Shown: positions 1 to 7,688, counted from the first letter of the stretch. The stretch: 15,263 bases of DNA from Victivallales bacterium (GCA_016930955.1 JAFGFR010000308.1:1-15263), one strand, 5' to 3'. A program made the numbers and translations. Notes: generated by a model not told the origin, from the letters alone.

Positions 1-105
1 AAGGCCGGCAGGCCTGACGGCAGGCAGATGGCAATATACCAGAAACTTAATGTGGAGTACAAAAACCTGCCGATAAAAAAGGTGGAAAAAACACAAAAAA
101 TGTAG
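1..105 (+). CDS. 3' end of an unidentified gene, cut by the window edge
   Basis: Frame 1 is open from the first base to a TAG at 103-105, giving 34 residues rich in lysine with a short coding-like stretch (AIYQKLNVEYKNLPIKK). It may be the C-terminus of a gene starting outside the window. The segment is too short to identify a family, and an open frame of this length can occur by chance. It lies upstream of the decarboxylase-family relic on the same strand. Confidence 0.25.
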   Translation, partial: KAGRPDGRQMAIYQKLNVEYKNLPIKKVEKTQKM

Positions 106-164
106 TGCCTAATCGTCGTAAGTAGTTGATGGTCAACAAGGTCATTTTTTTAGGCGCGAAATTT

Positions 165-439
165 GGGCTAGAAAGTCCGCCGACCGGAGACGCGGATCTT
201 GCCGAGGTAAAGAGGACATTCGGCAGAAATATCTCCCTTAGCGGAAACGTCAACTCCATCATTGTCATGCTCAACGGAAAACCGGAGGATGTCCAAAATG
301 ATATATCGTCCGCTGCATGGACGCGGCAAAGGAAGGCGGCAGATACATTCTTGGAGTCGGAGACCAGATGCCGTGCCAGACATCCGAGGAAAACATATAC
401 GCATTTGTCGAGGCAGGCATGAAATACGGGAAATACTGA
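165..439 (+). pseudogene. Truncated, frameshifted uroporphyrinogen-decarboxylase (URO-D/MtaA-like) family relic
   Basis: Two adjacent frames together read like the C-terminal third of a URO-D-superfamily protein. Frame 3 from about 165 gives GLESPPTGDADLAEVKR, then a segment ending GKPEDVQND near 302. The continuation is in another frame from 305 (IVRCMDAAKEGGRYILG, then GDQMPCQTSEENI and a GMKYGKY end with TGA at 437-439). A missing base or two extra bases near 300-305 explains the break. The N-terminal two thirds of a normal protein of about 340 residues are absent, and nothing upstream resembles a start. In the family these regions follow the active-site barrel strands, so the remnant cannot be active. 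It converges on the aldo/keto reductase, with 24 bases between the stops. An assembly error could cause the frameshift but not the missing N-terminus. Confidence 0.72.
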
Positions 440-463
440 AACAAAATCATATATACGACCGAC

Positions 464-1426
464 CTATGTGCCGAACGGCAGTCCCAACGGCTCCTGATAG
501 GGGCGGAATGGCACCAGGTCGGCAATCGCGCTCAGTTCCTCCAGCATGTTTTCGGGCAACGGCCCCCTTTCGACCGCCGCGACGTTGCTTTCCAGTTCGG
601 CTATAGTCCTCACTCCAGTGAGGACGGTGGAAACCGAGGGATTGGAAAGGACAAAGCGCAACGACAGCTCCGGCAAGTCTATTCCGCAATCCCTGGCAAA
701 TCCGTAGAGACGCTTGAATTGTTTCTGGCGGGGCGGGCTGAGCCATCGGGCGGGGAAATTGACATCCCGCTCATACATTTTCGCCAGCGCCCCCTGTTGC
801 ATAGGGGATCCGCAGACGACACCCATGTCTCTGTTTAGCGCCGTCGGCAACAAGGAGTGTTCGGCCTCGCGCCATAGCAGGCTATACTGGAACGCCGTCA
901 GCAACACGTCAAATTTGCCGGTGGCGGCGATATGGGTGATCTCGTAGGCGGTTGTGCCCCCCAGCCCAACGAATCTGGCCTTGTATTGATCTCTAGCTTC
1001 CCGGAGGACATCCATCACCGGCCCCTCGTAGTTACCCTTGTCAGTCCACCAATCCATGGTTTCCGGCCGGTCGGGCTCGTGAATCATCAGGATGTCCACA
1101 TTCTCCCGCTTTAGGTTGGAAAGACTGGTTTTGACGGCTTTTCTCAGGAAATCAATGTCCTGTGGTTTGAAGGGCTCAGGCTTGTAGCCTATTTTGGTGC
1201 TGATGATGAATCCTGCGTCGAGTTTCGACAGCGTGTCACCCAACACCGATTCGCTGTCCATGTAGCCTGGGGCGATGTCAATGTAGTTTACCCCGAGTTC
1301 CCACGCACGCCTGATCACCGCGTCGGCGGATGCCCTGTCGGTTCCGTATGAACTGATAAACAGGCCGCCAAGCGCCAATTCCGAGACCTCCAGTCCCGAA
1401 CGTCCCAATTTACGCTTCTTCAACAT
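464..1426 (-). CDS. Aldo/keto reductase family oxidoreductase
   Basis: A 320-residue protein of normal family length, expected to be a cytoplasmic NAD(P)-dependent (alpha/beta)8-barrel enzyme acting on an aldehyde, ketone or sugar. The start MLKKRKLGRSGLEVSELALG is the classic AKR opening. The catalytic tetrad is visible as Asp50 and Tyr55 (NYIDIAPGY), Lys78 (IISTKIGY) and His116 (LMIHEPD). The pattern is closest to the D-threo-aldose/L-galactose dehydrogenase-like branch, but the substrate cannot be read from sequence. The ATG at 1426 has AAGGAA upstream, at about 1435-1440. It lies downstream of the zinc-type dehydrogenase on the same strand, separated by a 166-base spacer filled mostly by repeat copy 1. 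The pair plus the URO-D relic suggests a remnant of a carbohydrate or aromatic catabolism locus (inference). Confidence 0.9.
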   Translation of the reverse strand: MLKKRKLGRSGLEVSELALGGLFISSYGTDRASADAVIRRAWELGVNYIDIAPGYMDSESVLGDTLSKLDAGFIISTKIGYKPEPFKPQDIDFLRKAVKTSLSNLKRENVDILMIHEPDRPETMDWWTDKGNYEGPVMDVLREARDQYKARFVGLGGTTAYEITHIAATGKFDVLLTAFQYSLLWREAEHSLLPTALNRDMGVVCGSPMQQGALAKMYERDVNFPARWLSPPRQKQFKRLYGFARDCGIDLPELSLRFVLSNPSVSTVLTGVRTIAELESNVAAVERGPLPENMLEELSAIADLVPFRPYQEPLGLPFGT

Positions 1427-1460
1427 AGGTTCAAGTTCCTTTTATGTTATGTTTCTAATG

Positions 1461-1576
1461 AGCCAATTTCAAAAATACCCGTGGCCGTACGGCCTGTTAT
1501 TTTGGCACCCAAAGGGTTAAGGCTGAGGCACGGCCTGCGCTCCCAGCACGGTTCACACGGAGTTTTGAAACTGGCT
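1461..1576 (+). repeat. Dispersed inverted-repeat element, copy 1 (116 bp)
   Basis: The left end AGCCAATTTCAAAAATACCC and the reverse complement of the right end AGCCAGTTTCAAAACTCCGT form imperfect terminal inverted repeats. The interior contains a perfect 12-base palindrome (GGCCGTACGGCC, 1483-1494) and a right arm, from about 1532, shared with copies 2 and 3 (GCTCCCAGCACGGTTCACAC). It fills the spacer between the dehydrogenase stop (1593) and the reductase start (1426), ending 34 bases before that start. There is no transposase, so it is a MITE-like or REP-like element by appearance only. The flanks TAATG and TTAATATG hint at a short target duplication but are imperfect. Confidence 0.72.
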
Positions 1577-1592
1577 TTAATATGTTCATTCT

Positions 1593-2606
1593 TCAGAATG
1601 TGAATATCGGTTTGAATTCCTCTTTGCGCTCGATCTTTTCAAATGCCTCTGGGAGTCGCGCGAACGGGAAGACAGACGAATGAAAGTCCTTCATGTCAAT
1701 GATACCTTTTTCGACCAATGATACACAGATATCATGAACAGTTTGGTCGTCTTCCGCGGGAGAGTGAAATGAGAAGACAAGCCCCGACCCGAAGCCTCGG
1801 AAGCTCGCATCCATTGTTTCATCAAGGCCATAGAAAGCGACTGTTCCTCCAGGCTTTACTGAGGGGATGAAAGAATTTATCGTGCCGGTTAAACCTGCGG
1901 CATCTATCAGTATGTCAAAGTGTGCGGTGGGGAGCGCATCTTTTTCCATGGAGATAAAACAATCCGCCCCGCATTTGATTGCCCGTCCCGAAGCGGTCGA
2001 CCTCCTGGCCACTGACGTGACTTCCGAGGCAAACATGACAGATGCCAATTTTACATAGAACATTCCCACGGCACCGGCACCGACTATCCCGACTTTTTTC
2101 CCGTACAGTGAACCAAGACGCTGTATCCAGCTGAATGTCTCCTTCATCGTAATGAAGATCACCGATTCCGGCCTATCTTTCCATGCAAGAGGGATTTTCA
2201 TCTGATATTTGGAATAGGGATGCCAGGCATCAGGTGCAAGCCCGTCATCACGCATTGCCCTATAGTCCGTAATAATGCCGAACTCGGAAAAACCGCCAAA
2301 TTCATTGTGCAATCCGTTCACCTCCTGTCCGGCGTAACCATATACGGGCCTCAAGACAACATCTCCACAACTGAAATTTCTCGCCTTTGGTCCAATTTCT
2401 ACAATCTCTCCAACTGTCTCATGTCCCAGAACTGCCGGATAATGGCATCCCCATGGGATTTTATCGTGGATGATTTTCTGATCGGTTCCAGTGCATGCCG
2501 ATGCAAAAATGTTACGGCAAAGGCACTGGTACGCCCCGATCTGGGGAAGATCAGGAACATTTTTAATCGCCAGTTTGTCGGCACTTAATACAACAGCAGC
2601 TTTCAT
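1593..2606 (-). CDS. Zinc-type alcohol/polyol dehydrogenase (MDR superfamily)
   Basis: A 337-residue medium-chain dehydrogenase/reductase predicted to oxidise an alcohol or polyol, or reduce the reverse substrate, with NAD(P). Catalytic zinc ligands are visible as Cys38 (SACTGTD) and His62-Glu63 (LGHETVG). The Rossmann glycine motif is G176-A-G178-A-V-G181. The loop after the second strand reads VARRS, which fits an NADP preference (inference). The usual four-cysteine structural zinc lobe around residues 90-110 is absent; that stretch instead reads GYAGQEVNGLHNEFGG, as in MDR members that lack the second zinc. The ATG at 2606 has AAGGAG at about 2612-2617. The protein ends with a typical MDR tail (PFARLPEAFEKIERKEEFKPIF). 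Substrate is unknown. It is probably co-transcribed with the reductase downstream. Confidence 0.9.
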   Translation of the reverse strand: MKAAVVLSADKLAIKNVPDLPQIGAYQCLCRNIFASACTGTDQKIIHDKIPWGCHYPAVLGHETVGEIVEIGPKARNFSCGDVVLRPVYGYAGQEVNGLHNEFGGFSEFGIITDYRAMRDDGLAPDAWHPYSKYQMKIPLAWKDRPESVIFITMKETFSWIQRLGSLYGKKVGIVGAGAVGMFYVKLASVMFASEVTSVARRSTASGRAIKCGADCFISMEKDALPTAHFDILIDAAGLTGTINSFIPSVKPGGTVAFYGLDETMDASFRGFGSGLVFSFHSPAEDDQTVHDICVSLVEKGIIDMKDFHSSVFPFARLPEAFEKIERKEEFKPIFTF

Positions 2607-2724
2607 TTTTCTCCTTTTTGGTTAACTCGTCCACTAGCTGGAGAGCCAATTTCACCCCCCCCCCGTCATGCCCCATGGTGGTGAAGTATGCCAGATTGGG
2701 CTGGGTGACGTCCACCCGGCCCAT
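2563..2724 (-). CDS. Small doubtful ORF overlapping the dehydrogenase start
   Basis: A 53-codon frame starts at ATG 2724 behind a strong AGGAGG (about 2732-2737) and ends at TAA 2563-2565, overlapping the dehydrogenase start by about 44 bases. The middle reads GHDGGGVKLALQLVDEL, which looks like a plausible amphipathic helix. I do not recognise a family. The GGG stretch comes from a homopolymer of ten G (2655-2664 as C on the plus strand). With eleven G the frame would end at a TGA overlapping the dehydrogenase ATG, and with nine it would stop at once. It could be a leader peptide, a gene remnant, or chance, and part of it overlaps a possible repeat relic. Confidence 0.25.
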   Translation of the reverse strand: MGRVDVTQPNLAYFTTMGHDGGGVKLALQLVDELTKKEKNESCCCIKCRQTGD

Positions 2725-2735
2725 TTTCACATCCT
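2643..2735 (+). repeat. Possible degenerate copy of the dispersed repeat
   Basis: Positions 2643-2654 match the left end of copy 1 over 12 bases (GAGCCAATTTCA). Near 2707-2730 a segment with TCCAC, GG and ATTTTCA weakly resembles the right arm of copy 3. The middle is dominated by the ten-C run. The block begins about 37 bases upstream of the dehydrogenase ATG, a placement similar to copies 1 and 3. The right-arm similarity is weak, so this may be only a solo left end or coincidence. Confidence 0.2.
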
Positions 2736-2881
2736 CCTGTTATTGTGTTTTGCCTGCGTGTGATGCACCGATTCACCAACCTCACACCGACTTATTGCCC
2801 AATTGTGACTAAGAGCTGATCTCAAATGGCAGTGAGCGAGCGTCCTTTTGAAAATCAACGAAATATTATTTGATTTTGGGC

Positions 2882-2909
2882 TTGAGGTTTTTCAGTGAAA
2901 TGCTATAAT
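2882..2909 (+). promoter_or_regulatory. Sigma70-type extended -10 promoter for the FmdB/kinase operon
   Basis: The -35 box TTGAGG (2882-2887) and a perfect -10 TATAAT (2904-2909) are separated by 16 bases, with an extended TG at 2901-2902. Transcription would start near 2916 and leave a leader of about 95 bases before the ATG at 3010. The leader holds a GGGCG/CGCCC pair (about 2938-2957) that could form a small hairpin, but I see no known riboswitch. The spacer from 2725 to 2881 shows no convincing gene. At 2814-2859 a pair of short imperfect inverted arms, AGCTGATCTCAAA and TTTTGAAAATCAAC, vaguely resembles the repeat family ends. Confidence 0.7.
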
Positions 2910-3009
2910 ATCCGCCGCTGTCATGATGGGCGGAGGGATTTGACCCGGGCTGCGCCCCTTCGAACACAAGGACAGCGAAGTGGTTTTGAAGCTTGGAGTT
3001 TCCGTTCAA

Positions 3010-3306
3010 ATGCCTACATATGAGTATATTTGCAATTCATGCAAGCATGAATTTGAAGTCTTTCAGAAGATGACCGAGAATCCCTTGAGGAAGTGTCCCG
3101 AGTGCAAGAGGAACATGCTCAAGCGGAAGATCGGCACTGGTGCGGGGATCATATTCAAGGGCAGCGGCTTCTACCAGACGGACTACCGATCGAAAAGCTA
3201 CACCGAGGCGGCCAAGAAAGAGAAATCCGAGCCGGCCACCTCCTCCACCCCGGAGAGCAAGACGACTCCGGCCGAGACAAAAAAGGAAACTGCCAAGGCC
3301 GGTTGA
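3010..3306 (+). CDS. FmdB-family putative regulatory zinc-ribbon protein
   Basis: A 98-residue protein opening MPTYEYICNSCKHEFEVFQK, the hallmark of the FmdB/CxxC_CxxC_SSSS zinc-ribbon family, with cysteines 8, 11, 29 and 32 placed to bind one zinc. A conserved GIIFKGSGFYQTDYR follows, then a low-complexity Lys/Glu/Ser/Pro/Thr tail from about residue 62 that is common in the family. The frame extends upstream to a GTG at 2980, but the ATG at 3010 fits the family start exactly and has GGAG about 11 bases upstream. Molecular function is unproven in this family; some members were proposed as regulators of the formamidase/amidase locus. It is the first gene after the 2882-2909 promoter. Confidence 0.9.
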   Translation: MPTYEYICNSCKHEFEVFQKMTENPLRKCPECKRNMLKRKIGTGAGIIFKGSGFYQTDYRSKSYTEAAKKEKSEPATSSTPESKTTPAETKKETAKAG

Positions 3307-3356
3307 AAACGGCCTTGTGATTTCAAAAACAACTTTTATTCAAAGGAGTACAAAAA

Positions 3357-4058
3357 ATGATGATCAAGTGCGATGAATGCGGCCATGACAACCAGCTCGG
3401 GGCTATCTTTTGCCGTGAATGCGGAGCCAAGCTGGATGTCGAGACCATAAGACCTCAAGTCAGGGACAAGTCCGGCCCCGGCATGTTAGGAATAATCAGG
3501 AAGGTCATCAGCGGGCTTATTTTGCTGGTGCTCCTCTATGTGCTGGGCATGATGTTCTATCCCGAGTCGCCGGGATACAAGCCCTTGGCCGAGGCTCAGG
3601 AGACGAAGGTGAAGGAGAAGTTTCAGGCCTTGCTCAACAGGATCGACGGAAGATATGGCGAGGACAAGTATGTATTCACTCCAGACGAGGTGACCTATCT
3701 CTACAGCAAAGAGTTGACCGAGAAGACCGTCGGCGATGCGGGGACATATGCCATCGAGAACATGTACTTCAGCGTGGACTCAAAAAACTTCATACATATA
3801 ATGATGCAGTCCAAGCTCGCGGGCAAGCTGCCCGTGACCTTCGCGGTCAAGGGGGTGTTGCTCGAGGACTCCACGCAGTTCAGGGTGGTAAATGCAAAGA
3901 TGGGGCACTTGTCGATGCCTAAATTCCTGCGCGACAAAGTGAGCGAGAAGTTCACCCCGGGGATTGACGAAGGCATGATAAGGCAGATTATTGACAGCTC
4001 GAAGGACTTCAGGGTAGAGAACGGCGATTTCGTGGTCGAGCTAAAGAAAGCCAAATAG
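3357..4058 (+). CDS. Zinc-ribbon single-pass membrane protein of unknown function
   Basis: A 233-residue protein with a strong AAGGAG eight to nine bases before the start. A short zinc ribbon (Cys5, Cys8, Cys19, Cys22: IKCDECGH then IFCRECGAK) precedes one transmembrane helix at about residues 48-67 (VISGLILLVLLYVLGMMF). The remaining 165 residues form a mixed alpha/beta domain with no motif I recognise. If the zinc ribbon is cytoplasmic, the large domain faces outside. This layout is common in zinc-ribbon membrane proteins that sit beside kinases and secretion genes. It lies 50 bases after the FmdB-type gene and 38 before the kinase, so it may sense or anchor for the kinase (inference). Starts at Met1 or Met2 are equivalent. 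Confidence 0.8.
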   Translation: MMIKCDECGHDNQLGAIFCRECGAKLDVETIRPQVRDKSGPGMLGIIRKVISGLILLVLLYVLGMMFYPESPGYKPLAEAQETKVKEKFQALLNRIDGRYGEDKYVFTPDEVTYLYSKELTEKTVGDAGTYAIENMYFSVDSKNFIHIMMQSKLAGKLPVTFAVKGVLLEDSTQFRVVNAKMGHLSMPKFLRDKVSEKFTPGIDEGMIRQIIDSSKDFRVENGDFVVELKKAK

Positions 4059-4096
4059 TTTCGCTCCCCTTACGGAGCAGAAATGGGAGGAGCGTC

Positions 4097-5827
4097 ATGT
4101 CAACACCAGCGACAATCCTCCTTCTGGCGTTGCTTTTGGCTACAACCTCCGCAGTGGTCTTGTTGCTCCTGAAGCTCAGGCGTAAACGCAGTGAAGCCGC
4201 ATCGGCCCCCACCATCGTCCAGCCAGATAACGACACACTCTCCCGAGGGGAAAGGTCTTCTCACGTGATTCAACACACCGTAGTCCTCGGTGAAGAGGAA
4301 CATCCCCCAGCGCCGGGGACAACTATAGGCGACTACAAGGTGATAAGCCAGGTCGGTTCGGGGGGGATGGGCAGGATCATGAAGGCATCCGCGCCGGACG
4401 GGTCGCTCGTCGCGCTGAAGATAATCAAATCGGAGCACATAGGCAAAAAGGCCATCATCGAGCGTTTCGAGCAGGAGATGAAAATCTCGGCATCCCTGAG
4501 CCACAGAAATATCGCCTCGATAATAGGCTGGGGGGTTGACGGCCTCGACAGGAACTACTTTGCGATGGAGTACATCGAGGGCTCGGACCTGCGCGACAGG
4601 CTGGAGAACAATGAGGTCGGGCTGGCTCTGGCGGTGGATGTCTTCACCCAGCTTTGCGAGGGGCTGCTCTACGCTCATTCCAGGGGCGTGATACACAGGG
4701 ACATAAAGCCTGAGAACATAATAATCGACAGGGAAGGTGTGGTTAAGATAGTTGACTTCGGGATCGCCAAGGACACTACTTCTGGCTCGATGACCATGAC
4801 TGATGTGGTGATGGGCTCGCCGATCTACATGAGCCCTGAACAGAAGTCAGACTTCAAGAACGTGGACCGCCGCGCGGATATCTATGCCGCCGGCGCGGTC
4901 TTCTACGAGATGCTTTCAGGCGAGATGCCGGGAGGCCTGCTCAGAATTGACCTCATCCCCGAGAACCTGAGGGACATCATCGAGAAATGCATCGCCTACA
5001 AGGCCGAGGACCGCTACTCGAGCTGCCTGGATATCCTCGAGGACCTCAAGACCTACTGCCAGGGAGGCTGCATCACGCGCGACCAGAAGGCAATCCGCCT
5101 GATCGAGGGCAACGTCAAGCTGCGCCAGGCGCTTATAGACAGCTTCTATCCCCGGGAGAACCCGGCTGTCAGGGGGCTGGCCCTGGATGCCTTCTACATA
5201 CCTGCCGAGGGCATAGGCGGCAACTACTACGACTATATCAGAATTGACGACGATCGGACGGGGATTCTTGTGGGGAATCTTTTCGAGCGCCCGGATGTCC
5301 AGGCGGCATTCTTCCTGGCGATGCTGCGCAGCGCCTTCAGGATATTCGCCGCCGAGTCTCCAGATCCGGGGAAGGCTCTTTCCAAAGTCAACAACTTCAT
5401 GTCGAAGGAGCGATTCGACAACTTCGCGGTCATGTCGTACATGGTGTTTGACAGCAGCACCGGCGAGATAGCCGTTGCGACCGCAGGATACAGGCCCGTG
5501 ATGGTGCTCAAGGACGGCACGGAGGACTTCATCGACATCCAGCCCGAAGGGGTAGCCATTGGAGTGATGGAGGACTACGAGTACGCCACCGAGAGAATGA
5601 AGCTTGGGAAGGGCGATCTCGTGATGCTATCCTCAGCCGGTATCGGAAAGACTGTAAACCGCGAGGGTCTCCCCTTCGGCGACCAGAGGCTGGTGAAGAC
5701 TGTCCTCTCGAATGCACCCAAATCACCCTCCGAGATAATCTCAGGCATCAAAAACAACATCCTCTACTATGGCGCAGGGACCGCGCAGGAGGATGATATC
5801 ACGGTGCTGGTTGCGAAAGTCGCATAA
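4097..5827 (+). CDS. Membrane-anchored Ser/Thr kinase fused to a degenerate SpoIIE/PP2C domain
   Basis: A 576-residue protein. An N-terminal hydrophobic helix at about residues 5-25 is followed by KLRRKR, so the rest should be cytoplasmic. A Hanks-type kinase spans about 80-320: glycine loop VGSGGMG (86-92), Lys108 (VALKII), Glu125 or Glu127, HRDIKPEN (200-207), DFG (220-222) and SPE (246-248). All catalytic residues are present, so it should be active. From about 340 to 576 lies a SpoIIE-like fold, with FYPRENP, GIGGNYYDY, GTAQEDDITVLVAKV. There, usual metal aspartates are replaced: Asn376 in GGNYYD, Asn394 in VGNLFERP, Ala514 in SSAGIG; only Asp566-Asp567 remain. The domain is probably a pseudophosphatase acting as a sensor or docking unit. 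GGAGGAG precedes the ATG. The target is unknown; the glycosyltransferase-like gene starts 13 bases downstream. Confidence 0.92.
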   Translation: MSTPATILLLALLLATTSAVVLLLLKLRRKRSEAASAPTIVQPDNDTLSRGERSSHVIQHTVVLGEEEHPPAPGTTIGDYKVISQVGSGGMGRIMKASAPDGSLVALKIIKSEHIGKKAIIERFEQEMKISASLSHRNIASIIGWGVDGLDRNYFAMEYIEGSDLRDRLENNEVGLALAVDVFTQLCEGLLYAHSRGVIHRDIKPENIIIDREGVVKIVDFGIAKDTTSGSMTMTDVVMGSPIYMSPEQKSDFKNVDRRADIYAAGAVFYEMLSGEMPGGLLRIDLIPENLRDIIEKCIAYKAEDRYSSCLDILEDLKTYCQGGCITRDQKAIRLIEGNVKLRQALIDSFYPRENPAVRGLALDAFYIPAEGIGGNYYDYIRIDDDRTGILVGNLFERPDVQAAFFLAMLRSAFRIFAAESPDPGKALSKVNNFMSKERFDNFAVMSYMVFDSSTGEIAVATAGYRPVMVLKDGTEDFIDIQPEGVAIGVMEDYEYATERMKLGKGDLVMLSSAGIGKTVNREGLPFGDQRLVKTVLSNAPKSPSEIISGIKNNILYYGAGTAQEDDITVLVAKVA

Positions 5828-5840
5828 AAGGCCAAAGCCA

Positions 5841-7688
5841 ATGAGAAGCAGAAGAAACCATCTTTTCTATATCTTTCTGTCGGCTATAGTGCTTCTGGCT
5901 TTCCTTGTGAGGCTGCAGGTATGCCGTGAACTCTACAGCTCCGACGTGCTGTGCCACGACCCGCCGGAGAACAAGGACATGTTCATGTACAGGAGCATCT
6001 CCGAGAAGATTATTGAGGGGACCTTCGAGGGAGATTTGGCATTCCAGCCTTTCTATCCTGTATTTTTCCTGCCCGCCGTCTACCTGATTTTCGGCAGATC
6101 CTTGTGGTGTGTGCTCGTCGCTCAGTCGTTGCTCGGGGCTGCCACAGCATGGATTGTCGGAATCTGCTGCGCAATGTCAAGGAGCAGGCGCAGCGGACTT
6201 GTCGCTGCATTGCTCATGGCCCTGTCATTCATGTCAATATTGTATACTTCATACCTTCTGGTCGAGACCCTCAAGGCGTTTCTGACTGCCCTTCTGGCAT
6301 TTCTGCTAATCATGGCAATGAGGAGGAGGTCATTATGCTTCTGGGCTGCGACCGGGGCGGCTGTATCCTGCCTCGTGCTGACGAGATCCAACACTTTCCT
6401 CCTTCTCCCCCCGGTGCTGTTCCTGGCGCTTTTCTCAGGGATTAAAACCTGTTGGAACAGGCCGCCCCGGCAGGTCAGGGGCAAACAGATTTTCAGATCA
6501 TTGCTGCCGTTCCTGGCCGTCTCGACTGTCTCGCTTCTCATGCTTGTCCCGGTAAGCATATACAACTCCCTGAAGACCGGCGAGATACACAGCACCTCCA
6601 CCGCAAGCGTATCAATGCTCGGACTCTGCAACAATCCCGAGTCGCCTCCAGGAACTCTTTCTGTTTCAGATACTTACCTTCACTGGATGGAAAACAGAAG
6701 TGAGATTTCCATTACCAAGAGGGTGGCGACATGGATTATAGCCGAGCCTCTGGTCTTCATGGAGCTCGCATTCCGGAAGCTGCTGCTTTTCTGGGACAGC
6801 GAGGAGCTGAGCAACAATTTGCCGGACTTCGCACGTTACTCTGAAATTTCACCGACACTGAGACTCAAGTTCATTCCGACAACTCTCCTCCTGGCACTCT
6901 TCATCGCCTCCACGATCGCGCTGAAAAAACGTTTCCTGCTCAAAACCGAGGCGCTGACCATGTTGCTTTTACTGCTTTTTTACTGGCTGAGCTTTTCCGT
7001 CGCTTTCAACCTCGCAAGATACCGCATCGCGATACTCCCACTCCTCGCGGCGTTTTCCGGCTTCCTGATTGATGATGTCTTTGTCGGCAGGATAAACGGC
7101 AGAAAAGCCCTGAGGCTAGGCATCTCCATGGCCGCGGGCTTCTTTCTTGTCTTCATGGCATATCCCCTGTACCGAAATTCCCTCGAGAAAAGGGTCTTTT
7201 CCCTGATCCAGCCTGAAGGCGTGGTGAGCCGGATGGGGGACATCGTTCTCTATACCGACAACGGACCCTTGGCCTTGGGAGGTCATCACCCGATCCCTCT
7301 GGTCTCCGGATCCGAGATAGTGAAGACATTCTCTGCCCCTCAATCCTCTGCGGGCAGACCGGCACGACTTCAAATCATCCTTCAATGCAAGACAGACAAG
7401 CCTCTATATTTCAGACTCAACGGGGAGCTTTTGACCATACACCCTCAAAGAAACACATATGAGCATGACGACGGGACCAGGTCATTCTCTCTCTCCGACA
7501 TCGTCGCCAGCTTCAGGGCAACAGTCCCCGAGGATGGAGTATTCAGGATTTTTGCGGAAGATATCCCTCCGGAAAGTGTCTTCTTCTACATAGACCTCCA
7601 ACGCGACCACGGCAGGACCGTGATAAATGGTCTGCAATCCCCGGGAGAGCTCGTCGGAAGGCTATTGATCAATCAGGGTTGCCGCTGA
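5841..7688 (+). CDS. GT-C-type multi-pass membrane glycosyltransferase-like protein
   Basis: A 615-residue protein with about ten hydrophobic helices in the first 440 residues and a soluble C-terminal domain of about 170 residues. The architecture and the short acidic loop after the first helix (CHDPPENKDMFMYRSI, residues 38-53), followed by FQPFYPVFF, fit the PMT/ArnT/GT39 glycosyltransferase group, which uses lipid-linked sugar donors on the outer face of the membrane. The donor and acceptor cannot be inferred, and assignment to GT39 rests on pattern only. The C-terminal domain reads like a beta-rich fold (DKPLYFRLNGELLTI). The frame opens earlier at 5769 inside the kinase gene, but the ATG at 5841 follows the kinase stop by 13 bases, has AAAAGG upstream and gives a normal Arg-rich N-terminus. 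It is the last gene of the plus-strand operon. Confidence 0.75.
   Translation: MRSRRNHLFYIFLSAIVLLAFLVRLQVCRELYSSDVLCHDPPENKDMFMYRSISEKIIEGTFEGDLAFQPFYPVFFLPAVYLIFGRSLWCVLVAQSLLGAATAWIVGICCAMSRSRRSGLVAALLMALSFMSILYTSYLLVETLKAFLTALLAFLLIMAMRRRSLCFWAATGAAVSCLVLTRSNTFLLLPPVLFLALFSGIKTCWNRPPRQVRGKQIFRSLLPFLAVSTVSLLMLVPVSIYNSLKTGEIHSTSTASVSMLGLCNNPESPPGTLSVSDTYLHWMENRSEISITKRVATWIIAEPLVFMELAFRKLLLFWDSEELSNNLPDFARYSEISPTLRLKFIPTTLLLALFIASTIALKKRFLLKTEALTMLLLLLFYWLSFSVAFNLARYRIAILPLLAAFSGFLIDDVFVGRINGRKALRLGISMAAGFFLVFMAYPLYRNSLEKRVFSLIQPEGVVSRMGDIVLYTDNGPLALGGHHPIPLVSGSEIVKTFSAPQSSAGRPARLQIILQCKTDKPLYFRLNGELLTIHPQRNTYEHDDGTRSFSLSDIVASFRATVPEDGVFRIFAEDIPPESVFFYIDLQRDHGRTVINGLQSPGELVGRLLINQGCR

Noticed and set aside
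1581..1605. CATTCT/AGAATG palindrome at the dehydrogenase 3' end
   Set aside because: The arms are six bases with a two-base loop and no T-run, too tight and weak for a terminator.
4100..4696. Long minus-strand open frame opposite the kinase gene
   Set aside because: It is antisense to a gene with clear kinase motifs and shows no recognisable domain, so it is a shadow of biased codon use.
5769..5840. Upstream extension of the glycosyltransferase-like reading frame
   Set aside because: It lies inside the kinase gene in another frame; the ATG at 5841 follows the kinase stop and gives a normal membrane-protein start.
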